Shown one piece after another: positions 39,555-47,287 of a DNA stretch of 64,000 nt. Within the stretch, counting starts at the first letter, position 1, and each line of letters starts with the position of its first letter. The notes beneath the pieces were generated by a model. That model worked only from the letters and a program-made list of their open reading frames with translations, had not been told where the DNA came from and searched no databases. The position numbers and the translations under genes are program-made. The DNA comes from Marmoricola sp. Leaf446. Its GTDB lineage: Bacteria > Actinomycetota > Actinomycetes > Propionibacteriales > Nocardioidaceae. The stretch lies in NCBI RefSeq assembly GCF_001424755.1, contig NZ_LMRF01000001.1, positions 1,042,903-1,106,902 of the forward strand. Reading direction: 5' to 3'.

Positions 39555-41686
39555 CAGGCGGCTCCTTCGTCGGTGGGGGTGTGGGCGGGGCGGGCGCGGT
39601 GGACCAGCGCCGTCAGCCCGTCCGCGCTGACCTCGGCGACGGGCACGTGTTCGGCGCGCAGGTGCTCGGCCAGCACCCCGGCGAGGCCGAGCCGCATCGC
39701 CCCGCTCTCGCAGTCCACGACGAGCGCGTCCACGCCGTCGGCGGCGAGGTGGGCCGCGACCCGGCGGGACCGGGCGACGGCGTCGGCGCCGGAGGTGGCC
39801 CGGCCGTCGGTGACGACCACGAGCAACGGGCGGCGACGGGGGTCGCGCACCTTCTCCAGGCGCAGCACGCGGGCGGCCTCGAGCAGGCCCTCGGCGAGCG
39901 GCGTGCGGCCGCCGGCCGGCAGGTCCTGGAGCCGGGTGGCGGCGATGTCGACCGACCGGGTGGGCGGCAGCGCGAGGTCGGCGCCGTGGCCGCGGAACGT
40001 GACCAGGCCGACCTTGTCGCGACGGCGGTAGGCGTCGAGCAGCAGCGAGAGGATCGCGGTCTTGACCTGCTCCATCCGGCGGCGTGCAGCCATCGAGCCG
40101 GACGCGTCGACGCAGAACAGCACCAGGTTGGACTCCTGGCCCTCCCGGGTGGCGACGCGCAGGTCGTCGCCGCGGAACAGCAGCCGGCCCGTCGTACGGC
40201 CGCGGAGGACCTGGTGCGGTGCCGCCGCCCGGACGGTCTCGGCGAGGTGGAGGGAGCCCGCGCCGTCGGAGCCGCCGAGGCTGCGCCGCGATCCCGTACG
40301 TCGACCCGACTCGGTCACCGCCCGGCTGCGCTTGCCGGCCTCGCCGGCGCCCGTGCCGCGAACGGTGAACAGCCGGGTGCGGTAGGGCTCGCTCGCCGCG
40401 TGCACGGTGCCGGGGGGTTGCTGGTCGCCCGGTGCGTCGTGCGCGCCCGCCGGCGGGGGCATCGCCTCGGAGGAGGCGTCACCCGCCTCGGGGGCGGGAC
40501 CGTCCTGCTGCTGCGGGACGTCATCGAGATCGTGGTCTCCAGGCCCCGCTGGTGATGACGTCCCGGGCGGAGGAGCGTCGGTGGGGGCGTCCGTCCCGTC
40601 GCCGGCGTCGTCGGTCCCCTCGGTGGGGCCCTGGGGCTGCGGGTCCTCCGGCGGCTCCGGGGGCTCCGGGTCGGGCTCGTCGTCGCCGAGGATCCGGTCG
40701 AGCAGGTCCTCGTCGAGGCCGGGGGCGTCGAAGGGGTTGCGGCGGCGGCGGTGGGGCAGCGCCAGCCGGGCGGCCGCGCGGATGTCCTGGACCAGCACCC
40801 GGCGACGGCCGTACCAGGCGGCGTGGGCCACGGCGGTGCGGGCGGTGACGATGTCGGCGCGCATGCCGTCGACCTCGAAGGCGGCGCACACCTCGGCGAT
40901 CTTGAGCAGCGCCCCGTCGCCGAGCACGACGGCGGCGACCTGCTCCTGCGCGGCGCGGATGCGCTCGGTCAGCGCCCGCTCGTCCTCGTCGTAGGCCGCG
41001 GCGAACGCGTCGGGGTCGGCGTCGAAGGCCAGCCGGCGGCGTACGACCTCGACGCGGAGCGCCGGGTCGCGCGGTGCCGCGACCTCCACGGTCAGCCCGA
41101 ACCGGTCGAGCAGCTGCGGGCGCAGCTCGCCCTCCTCGGGGTTCATGGTGCCGACGAGCACGAACCGGGCGGCGTGCTCGACCGAGACGCCGTCGCGCTC
41201 CACCGTCGAGCGGCCCATGGCGGCGGCGTCGAGCAGCAGGTCGACGAGGTGGTCGTGGAGCAGGTTGACCTCGTCGACGTAGAGGATCCCGCGGTGGGCG
41301 CGGGCGAGCAGGCCGGGCTCGTACTCCGCCCTGCCCTCCGACAGCGCGCGCTCGAGGTGCAGCGAGCCGAGCACGCGGTCCTCGGTGGCGCCGACCGGCA
41401 GCTCGACGAGGCGGACCGGCCGCGACTCGACGGGCGCGTCGGCGGCGAACGGCCCGTCGGGCGAGAGCGGCGCGCGGTCGCGCGGGTCGGTGGAGAACCG
41501 GTCGCCGGCGACGACGTCGATGGCGGGCAGCACCGAGGCGAGCGCGCGCACGATCGTCGACTTGGCGGTGCCCTTCTCGCCGCGGACCAGCACCCCGCCG
41601 ACGTCGGGCGAGATGGTGGTGAGGACGAGGGCGAGCGCCATGTCGTCGGACCCGACGACGGCGCTGAAGGGGAACTGCTGTGGCAC
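39554..41686 (-). CDS. ChlI/ChlD-type cobaltochelatase subunit (AAA+ and VWA)
   Basis: ATPase partner of CobN, 710 residues. The N-terminal AAA+ domain has Walker A RGEKGTAKST (residues 36-44), Walker B ILYVDEVNLL (134 onward) and an arginine-finger region. A long acidic, proline-rich linker (about 320-430, for example EPDPEPPEPPEDPQPQ) leads to a C-terminal VWA domain with an intact MIDAS motif DASGS (about 527). This single protein matches a fused BchI/BchD layout and replaces CobS/CobT of Pseudomonas. As no chlorophyll genes are present and it lies among B12 genes, cobalt is the expected metal. ATG start, with a riboswitch upstream. Confidence 0.93.
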   Translation of the reverse strand: MPQQFPFSAVVGSDDMALALVLTTISPDVGGVLVRGEKGTAKSTIVRALASVLPAIDVVAGDRFSTDPRDRAPLSPDGPFAADAPVESRPVRLVELPVGATEDRVLGSLHLERALSEGRAEYEPGLLARAHRGILYVDEVNLLHDHLVDLLLDAAAMGRSTVERDGVSVEHAARFVLVGTMNPEEGELRPQLLDRFGLTVEVAAPRDPALRVEVVRRRLAFDADPDAFAAAYDEDERALTERIRAAQEQVAAVVLGDGALLKIAEVCAAFEVDGMRADIVTARTAVAHAAWYGRRRVLVQDIRAAARLALPHRRRRNPFDAPGLDEDLLDRILGDDEPDPEPPEPPEDPQPQGPTEGTDDAGDGTDAPTDAPPPGTSSPAGPGDHDLDDVPQQQDGPAPEAGDASSEAMPPPAGAHDAPGDQQPPGTVHAASEPYRTRLFTVRGTGAGEAGKRSRAVTESGRRTGSRRSLGGSDGAGSLHLAETVRAAAPHQVLRGRTTGRLLFRGDDLRVATREGQESNLVLFCVDASGSMAARRRMEQVKTAILSLLLDAYRRRDKVGLVTFRGHGADLALPPTRSVDIAATRLQDLPAGGRTPLAEGLLEAARVLRLEKVRDPRRRPLLVVVTDGRATSGADAVARSRRVAAHLAADGVDALVVDCESGAMRLGLAGVLAEHLRAEHVPVAEVSADGLTALVHRARPAHTPTDEGAA

Positions 41687-41711
41687 GGAGGCTCCCGCTC
41701 GTGGCCAGAGG

Positions 41712-41880
41712 AAAAAGTGGCGCGAGGCCGGTCTTCGGACTTCCCGGGTCCACGTCTCGCGACGCGTCCCGGGTCACCGCAGCGGGCCTGTGCCGGAGTC
41801 TCACCGGCTTCCCAGATTCTCCCGTCGGGACGCGGTGGGGCTGGGTCGTGCTGCGTCCGTCGGGGCACCTCGTGCCTGTC
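41712..41880 (-). ncRNA. Cobalamin riboswitch controlling the chelatase-cobO-cobBC operon
   Basis: On the minus strand the leader contains GGGAAGCCGGTGAGACTCCG, then GCACAGGCCCGCTGCGGTGA and a later GTCCGAAGACCGGCC, matching the cobalamin aptamer core. A run of five T (41716-41712) follows the aptamer directly, which could help transcription to stop. The element fills the gap between divergent operons, but only the leftward one carries the aptamer in sense. Boundaries approximate. Confidence 0.83.
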
Positions 41881-41891
41881 GGGCGTCACGA

Positions 41892-41897
41892 TAGCGT
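41892..41897 (+). promoter_or_regulatory. Leaderless -10 box of cobL (TAGCGT)
   Basis: TAGCGT ends eight bases before the cobL GTG at 41906, fitting a leaderless transcript. There is no room for a riboswitch in the cobL-cobM message. Confidence 0.5.
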
Positions 41898-41905
41898 CTG
41901 CCCTC

Positions 41906-43162
41906 GTGACCTCCGGAGCCCGACCGCGCGTGACGGCCGTCGGCCTCGGCGCGGACGGCTGGGACGGCCTCCCCGAGCGGCTGCGCGAGGTGGTCGCCTC
42001 GGCCCCGGTCGTGCTCGGCGGGCAGCGCCACCTCGACCTGCTGCCGCCCGTGGCCGGCCAGGTCCGCGAGCCCTGGCCCTCGCCGCTGCGCGACGGCCTG
42101 CCCGCGCTGCTGGCGCGCCACTCCGGCGCGGTCGTCGCGCTGGCCTCGGGCGACCCGCTGGTCTCCGGCATCGGCAGCACCCTGGTCGACCTGCTCGGCG
42201 CCGACGCGGTGCGCGTCGAGCCGGCGGTCTCCTCGGTCGCGCTGGCGCGCGCCCGGCTGGGCTGGTCGGCGGAGGCGAGCGAGGTCCTCACGCTGGTCGG
42301 CCGCGACCCCCACCTGCTGCTCCGGGCGCTCGCCCCGGGCCGCCGGCTGCTGGTGCTGTCCTCCGACGAGCACACGCCGGAGGCGGTGGCCGCGCTGCTG
42401 GTCGGGCAGGGGTACGCCGCGTCGCGCGTCGTCGTGCTGGGCGACCTCGGCGGCCCCGAGGAGTCGCGGCGCGAGGGCACGGCCGGCGCCTGGTCGGGAC
42501 CCTCGCCCCGGCTGCACGTGCTGGCCCTGGAGCTCGCCGGGCCGGTGGTCGGGTCGTGGGCCGCCGGGCTGCCCGACGCGGCGTACGAGCACGACGGGCA
42601 GCTGACCAAGCGCGACCTCAGGGCCTCGGCCCTGGCCCGGCTCGCGCCGCAGCCCGGGCAGCTGCTCTGGGACGTCGGCGCCGGCGCCGGGTCGGTCGGG
42701 ATCGAGTGGGCGCGTGCCCACCCGACCTGCCGCACCGTGGCCGTCGAGGCCCACCCCGAGCGGGCCGCCCGGGTGGCGCGCAACGCGGCCGCGCTCGGCG
42801 TCCCGGGCGTGGTCGTGGTCGAGGGCCGCGCGCCCGACGCGCTGGCCGGCCTGGAGGCCCCGGACGCGGTCTTCGTCGGCGGGGGAGCGACCCGACCCGG
42901 CGTCCTGGAGGCCTGCCTCGAGGCGCTGCGCCCGGGAGGCCGTCTCGTCGTCCACGGCGTCACGCTGGAGACCGAGACCCTGCTGGCCACGGCGTACGCC
43001 GCCCACGGCGGCGAGCTGACCCGTCACGCCGTCGAGACGGCCGCGCCGATCGGCGGCTTCACCGGCTGGACCCCCGCCCGCGCCGTGGTGCAGTGGGCCC
43101 ACGTGAAGCCGTCCGAGCCCGACCCCGTTCCGTCCTCCGAGCCTGTCGAGGAGACCCCGTGA
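41906..43162 (+). CDS. cobL: Precorrin-6B C5,15-methyltransferase (decarboxylating) CobL
   Basis: Two-domain enzyme of 418 residues that methylates C5 and C15 and removes the C12 acetate carboxyl, giving precorrin-8X. The N-terminal half (1 to about 200) is a CbiE-type tetrapyrrole methylase starting VTAVGLGADGWDGLPERLRE, with VVLGGQRHLDLL. The C-terminal half is a CbiT-type methyltransferase with DGQLTKRDLRASALARLAPQ and LLWDVGAGAGSVGIEWARAH. GTG start at 41906 behind a leaderless promoter. The cobM start overlaps its stop by four bases. Confidence 0.94.
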   Translation: MTSGARPRVTAVGLGADGWDGLPERLREVVASAPVVLGGQRHLDLLPPVAGQVREPWPSPLRDGLPALLARHSGAVVALASGDPLVSGIGSTLVDLLGADAVRVEPAVSSVALARARLGWSAEASEVLTLVGRDPHLLLRALAPGRRLLVLSSDEHTPEAVAALLVGQGYAASRVVVLGDLGGPEESRREGTAGAWSGPSPRLHVLALELAGPVVGSWAAGLPDAAYEHDGQLTKRDLRASALARLAPQPGQLLWDVGAGAGSVGIEWARAHPTCRTVAVEAHPERAARVARNAAALGVPGVVVVEGRAPDALAGLEAPDAVFVGGGATRPGVLEACLEALRPGGRLVVHGVTLETETLLATAYAAHGGELTRHAVETAAPIGGFTGWTPARAVVQWAHVKPSEPDPVPSSEPVEETP

Positions 43163-43914
43163 CCGTCCACTTCGTCGGCGCCGGACCGGGCGCCGCCGAC
43201 CTGATCACGCTGCGCGCCGCCACGATGCTGGCCGCCGCCGACGTGGTGCTCTACCCCGGCACCTACCTCGACGCCGAGGTGCTCGGCCACGCCCGCCCGG
43301 ACGCCCGGCTGGTCGACACCCAGGACCTCGACCTCGACCAGATCACCGTCGAGCTGGTCGCCGCCGACGCCGCCGGGCTCGACGTGGTGCGGCTGGTCTC
43401 GGGCGACCCGTCGCTCTACTCCGCCGTCGCCGAGCAGGCGCGCCGGCTCGACGCCGCCGGGGTCGGCTGGGACGTCACCCCCGGCGTCCCGGCGTACGCC
43501 GCCGCGGCCGCCGCCGTGGGCCGCGAGCTCACGGTCCCGCTGGTCGCCCAGTCGGTCGTGCTGACCCGCGCGCAGGCCCGCTCCACGGCGATGCCGGAGA
43601 CCGAGGCGCTGGGACGCTTCGCCGCGACCCGGGCGACGCTGGCGCTGCACCTCGCGATCACGCGGACGCGGGAGCTGATGACCGAGCTGCAGGGCGAGTA
43701 CGGCGCCGACTGCCCCGTCGTCGTCGTCCACCGCGCCAGCCAGCCCGAGGAGCAGGTGCTGCGCGGCACCGTCGCCGACATCGCCGACCAGGTCGAGGCG
43801 GCCGGGCTGAGGCAGGCCGCCGTCGTGCTGGTCGGTCGCGCGCTGGACCCGTCGGGCGGGGGCGAGTCGTTCCTCTACGACCCGGCCCGCGACCGGAGCA
43901 GCAAGCGGCGCTAG
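43159..43914 (+). CDS. cobM: Precorrin-4 C11-methyltransferase CobM
   Basis: SAM-dependent methylase that converts precorrin-4 to precorrin-5. It has 251 residues, the normal length. The P-loop-like N-terminus VTVHFVGAGPGAADLITLRA is followed by the CobM signature ADVVLYPGTYLDAEVL, VRLVSGDPSLYSAVAEQ and VTPGVPAYAAAAAAVGRELT. The C-terminal CPVVVVHRASQPEEQVLRGT is typical. The GTG overlaps the cobL stop. It meets the convergent cobIJ gene with only four bases between stops, so there is no room for a separate terminator. Confidence 0.94.
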   Translation: MTVHFVGAGPGAADLITLRAATMLAAADVVLYPGTYLDAEVLGHARPDARLVDTQDLDLDQITVELVAADAAGLDVVRLVSGDPSLYSAVAEQARRLDAAGVGWDVTPGVPAYAAAAAAVGRELTVPLVAQSVVLTRAQARSTAMPETEALGRFAATRATLALHLAITRTRELMTELQGEYGADCPVVVVHRASQPEEQVLRGTVADIADQVEAAGLRQAAVVLVGRALDPSGGGESFLYDPARDRSSKRR

Positions 43915-43918
43915 CCGG

Positions 43919-45472
43919 TCAGGACGGCGTCGAGCGCGCGGTCCACACCGCGCCGGAGGCCGAGCGGCGGGTGCCGGTGCAGCCGACGACGAGCAGGCAC
44001 TTCATGTCGACCGCACCCGCGTCGAGGTCGGCCAGCGTGGTCACCGTCAGCGACTCCTCGGCGCGGCCGACGTCGCGACCGACCACCACCACGGTGTCGG
44101 CGGGCCGGTGCTCGAGCAGGATCTTCTGGGCCTCGACGACCTGGTCGGTGCGCGAGCGGGAGGCGGGGTTGTAGATCGCGAGCACCAGGTCGGCGTCGGC
44201 CACGGCCCGCAGCCGCCGCTCGATCAGCGACCAGGGCTTGAGCCGGTCCGAGAGGCTCATCACCGCGAAGTCGCCGCCGATCGGCGCGCCCGCCCTCGCC
44301 GCCACGGCCTGCACGGCGCTGACGCCCGGCAGCACCCGCACCGCGACCCCGTCGTACGCCGGGTCCTCGGCCGCCTCGTAGACCGCCGCCGCCATCCCGA
44401 ACACGCCCGCGTCGCCGCCCGAGACGACCGCGACCCGCTCGCCGGCCAGCGCGAGGTCGAGCGCCAGCCGCGACCGGTCGAGCTCGACGGTGTTGCCCGA
44501 CGCGTGCCGGGTCAGCCCGGCGCGCTGCGGGACCCGGTTGACGTAGGGCGCGTAGCCCACGACGTGGTCGACGCCCGCCAGCGCCTCGGTCACCTCGGGG
44601 GTCACCCAGCGGTCCGGACCCGGGCCGAGCCCGACGACCAGCACCTCGCCGGCCGGTCGGTCGGTCGGTCGACCGGTCGCGCCCGGGGTCGTGGCCAGCA
44701 CGGGCGGACGCCGCCCCGCCGGGTCGGCCGCGGCGCTGTCGCCGGCGACCACGATCAGCGAGAAGTAGGGCACCGTCCCGGGGTCGACGTCGGCCACCGG
44801 CAGCCACCGCTCGGCGGGCATCGAGGCGCGCTCGACGTAGACCGCGTGCTCCAGCCGGCCGGCCTGCGCCAGGGCCGAGCGCACGGCGGGGAAGGTGCGG
44901 CCGAGCTTCATGATGATGGCGCCGTCGGTGTCGGCCAGGCGACGTGCGAGCTCGGCCTCGGGCAGCGTGCCGGGCAGGATCGTCAGCACGTCGGTCTGCC
45001 GCACCAGCGGCGCGGCGACCGAGGCGGTGGCCGCGGCGAACGCGGGCACGCCCGGCACCACCTCGGTGGGAAATCGGTCGGCCAGCCGGTCGTGCATGTA
45101 CATGTAGGACCCGTAGAACAGCGGGTCGCCCTCGGCCAGCAGCACCACGGTGCGGCCCGCCTCCAGGTGGGCGGCCAGCCGGGCGGCGGAGTCCTCGTAG
45201 AAGGCGGCGATCGCCCCGGCGTACCCGCCCGGGTGGTCGGTGGCGCCGGTCGTCACCGGGTAGCGCAGCTCCTCCTCGACGACGCCGTCGGGGATGAGGT
45301 CGGCGGCGATGCGGCGCGCGTTGGACTGCTTGCCGACGCCCGCGTGGTAGGCCACGACGTCGGCCGCGCCGATCAGCCGGGCGGCCTTGAGGGTGACCAG
45401 CTCGGGGTCGCCGGGGCCCAGGCCGACGCCGTAGAAGCGCCCGAGGGGCCGGCTGGTCGTCTCGGTGCTCAC
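43919..45472 (-). CDS. cobIJ: Fused precorrin-2 C20-methyltransferase (CobI) and precorrin-3B C17-methyltransferase (CobJ)
   Basis: Fusion of 517 residues that adds methyl groups at C20 and, after ring oxidation, C17. Residues 1 to about 245 are CobI: RFYGVGLGPGDPELVTLKAA, AEGDPLFYGSYMYMHDRL and VVPGVPAFAAATASVAAPLV. A linker of about 30 residues (threonine- and arginine-rich) leads to CobJ from about 275: VLVVGLGPGPDRWVTPEVTE, GYAPYVNRVP, VSGGDAGVFGMAAAVYEA and VLAIYNPASRSRTDQVVEAQ. CobI-CobJ fusions are known in actinobacteria. GTG start overlapping the cobH stop. Confidence 0.94.
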   Translation of the reverse strand: MSTETTSRPLGRFYGVGLGPGDPELVTLKAARLIGAADVVAYHAGVGKQSNARRIAADLIPDGVVEEELRYPVTTGATDHPGGYAGAIAAFYEDSAARLAAHLEAGRTVVLLAEGDPLFYGSYMYMHDRLADRFPTEVVPGVPAFAAATASVAAPLVRQTDVLTILPGTLPEAELARRLADTDGAIIMKLGRTFPAVRSALAQAGRLEHAVYVERASMPAERWLPVADVDPGTVPYFSLIVVAGDSAAADPAGRRPPVLATTPGATGRPTDRPAGEVLVVGLGPGPDRWVTPEVTEALAGVDHVVGYAPYVNRVPQRAGLTRHASGNTVELDRSRLALDLALAGERVAVVSGGDAGVFGMAAAVYEAAEDPAYDGVAVRVLPGVSAVQAVAARAGAPIGGDFAVMSLSDRLKPWSLIERRLRAVADADLVLAIYNPASRSRTDQVVEAQKILLEHRPADTVVVVGRDVGRAEESLTVTTLADLDAGAVDMKCLLVVGCTGTRRSASGAVWTARSTPS

Positions 45473-46134
45473 TCCGCCTCCTGGGCCAGCGCGTTGATCG
45501 CCGAGGCGGTCATGGCCGAGCCGCCGCGGCGGCCGCGGACGGTCAGGAACGGCACGTCGATGCCGTGGTCGGCGGCCAACGAGGCCAGCGCGTCCTTGGA
45601 CTCCGCTGCCCCGATGAACCCCACCGGGCAGCCCACGATCGCGGCCGGTCGGGGGGCGCCGTCGATGAGCATCTCGAGCAGGTGGAACAGCGCGGTGGGG
45701 GCGTTGCCGATGGCCACGACGGCGCCCTCGAGGTGCGGCTCCCACAGCGAGACCGCCGCCGCGGAGCGGGTGGTGCCCCAGTCGCGGGCCAGGCTCGGCA
45801 CGGCCGGGTCGCGCAGCAGGCACACCACGTCGTTGTCCTTCGGCAGCCGGGCGCGGGTGACGCCCGAGGCGACCATGTGGGCGTCGGCGAGCACCGGTGC
45901 GCCGGCCTCGAGCGCGGCCCGGGCGGCGGGCACGAGGTCGGGGTGGAAGACGAGGTCGTGGACGAGGTCGGTCTGGCCGGTGCCGTGCACCATCCGCACC
46001 GCCACGGTCGGGGCGCCGTCGGGCAGGCCGTCCAGCGCGGTCTCGCGGCGGATGGTGGCGAAGGAGTCGACGTAGATGGCGGGGCCGGAGTCGACGTACT
46101 CGTAGCGGCGCGGGGGGCGCTTCAGCACGCTCAT
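45469..46134 (-). CDS. cobH: Precorrin-8X methylmutase CobH
   Basis: Moves the methyl group from C11 to C12 of precorrin-8X to make hydrogenobyrinic acid. It has 221 residues. The catalytic histidine is in VAVRMVHGTGQTDLVHDLVF. Other family markers are GAPVLADAHMVASGVTRARL, AVVAIGNAPTALFHLLEML and AAIVGCPVGFIGAAESKDAL. The ATG start at 46134 overlaps the cobG stop (ATGA). It feeds its product to CobB. Confidence 0.95.
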   Translation of the reverse strand: MSVLKRPPRRYEYVDSGPAIYVDSFATIRRETALDGLPDGAPTVAVRMVHGTGQTDLVHDLVFHPDLVPAARAALEAGAPVLADAHMVASGVTRARLPKDNDVVCLLRDPAVPSLARDWGTTRSAAAVSLWEPHLEGAVVAIGNAPTALFHLLEMLIDGAPRPAAIVGCPVGFIGAAESKDALASLAADHGIDVPFLTVRGRRGGSAMTASAINALAQEAE

Positions 46135-47006
46135 GCGGCGACCCCCGGTGAGGTCGGGGCGGGCACGACGACGCCGTGCCACGGCGTCACGACCAGCTCG
46201 CGGCCCGGCGCGACCAGCCGGTCGACCAGGCCACGGTCGAGGACGCCGTCGGGGACGGCGACGTGGTCGCCACCGGCCTGGGGCCCGTACGCCGCCCGCG
46301 CACCCGCCGCGGGCACCCGCGGGTCGCGCTGTGTCGCGGCGAGCAGCGGGGCGTCGAGCTCCTCGACGTGCCACGGGGCGGTCCGCCCGGACCCGCGGGT
46401 CGCCAGGAAGCGCGACGCCAGGTCGGCCAGCCGCCGCGGCGCCTCGTCGAGCGCGACCACGGGCCCCCAGGCGTCGCCGACGCGCAGCTGGCCGTCGTGC
46501 TCGTCGAGCGCCACGAGCCCGAGGTCGGTGCCGCGGTCGACCAGGTCGCCGCGGCCGTCGTCGAGCACCTGCAGGAAGCGGCCCGGCAGGTCGGCCAGGG
46601 CCGCGTCGGCGCGGAGCAGCGCGTCGAGCTCGTCGGCCACGGGCCGCAGGTCGGCCCGGCCGCCCGCCAGCCCGCTGAACGGCGAGACCATCACGTTGCG
46701 ACCGAGCTCGTGGGTGCGCGAGGGCAGCAGGCCGGTCGCCTCGACCGCGGCCACGACCTCGTCGGGCAGGGCGCCGCCGGCGGGGTCGGCCCAGGGGAGG
46801 GCGCGCAGCTGCAGGTTGGCCCGGCCGGTGAGGTGCAGCCGGCCGTCGCCGTACGTCCGGGCGACCTCGGCCAGCCCGGCCAACGACGCGGCGGGGACAC
46901 GTCCCCCGACCAGCCGGACCCGGACCAGGGCGCCGTCGTCGGCCGACCACGGGCGCAGCACGCCGGGGCACAGGTCGCGCCGGGAGCGGGTGGAGGTGGG
47001 GGTCAC
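46131..47006 (-). CDS. cobG: CobG-like precorrin-3B synthase lacking Fe-S ligand cysteines
   Basis: Protein of 291 residues with the nitrite/sulfite reductase ferredoxin-like half-domains: RDLCPGVLRPWSADDGALVR, GDGRLHLTGRANLQLRALPW and AAVEATGLLPSRTHELGRNV. These match CobG, which oxidises precorrin-3A and contracts the ring precursor with O2. The Pseudomonas enzyme is longer and carries a 4Fe-4S cluster; here only one cysteine (in RDLCPG) is present, so that cluster cannot form. A short CobG may be usual in actinobacteria. The GTG at 47006 lies behind a cobalamin riboswitch. The stop overlaps cobH. Confidence 0.85.
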   Translation of the reverse strand: MTPTSTRSRRDLCPGVLRPWSADDGALVRVRLVGGRVPAASLAGLAEVARTYGDGRLHLTGRANLQLRALPWADPAGGALPDEVVAAVEATGLLPSRTHELGRNVMVSPFSGLAGGRADLRPVADELDALLRADAALADLPGRFLQVLDDGRGDLVDRGTDLGLVALDEHDGQLRVGDAWGPVVALDEAPRRLADLASRFLATRGSGRTAPWHVEELDAPLLAATQRDPRVPAAGARAAYGPQAGGDHVAVPDGVLDRGLVDRLVAPGRELVVTPWHGVVVPAPTSPGVAA

Positions 47007-47081
47007 CGGGTGGTCCTCGGGGGTCAGGGGCCCGTGCGCGTGGCCCTGCAACGACCCCGCGGCTGTTGCCGCGGAGGCCAG

Positions 47082-47230
47082 CAGGTCTTCGGACTCGGGT
47101 TCCACCGGGGAGGAGCGCCTTCCCGGACGACCTCGTCCAGTGGCTGTCGTGAGACCTGCTCCGCCCGTCACCCACACCGCTGCGCGTCAGTCCCGGACTC
47201 TCACCGGGTTCCCTCGACTGGCACGCGCAC
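47082..47230 (-). ncRNA. Cobalamin riboswitch controlling cobG-cobH-cobIJ
   Basis: On the minus strand the leader reads GGGAACCCGGTGAGAGTCCG, then GGACTGACGCGCAGCGGTGT and later GAGTCCGAAGACCTGCTGGC, matching the cobalamin aptamer. About 75 bases separate it from the cobG GTG. That stretch contains a strong short hairpin, CGCGGCAACAGCCGCG, near 47060-47075, which might belong to the expression platform. Boundaries approximate. Confidence 0.83.
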
Positions 47231-47273
47231 GCTACCAACCGTTCGCCGTTCCCGGCACCCGCCGTGCCCGGCC

Positions 47274-47279
47274 TACACT
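47274..47279 (+). promoter_or_regulatory. Leaderless -10 box of the bluB-cobT gene (TACACT)
   Basis: TACACT ends eight bases before the ATG at 47288. It fits a leaderless transcript, leaving the lower-ligand gene outside riboswitch control. Confidence 0.5.
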
Positions 47280-47287
47280 CCCCGCCC

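Noticed and set aside
41906-43914. Riboswitch in front of cobL
   Set aside because: The aptamer in the gap runs on the minus strand, and the cobL start is only eight bases after a -10 box.
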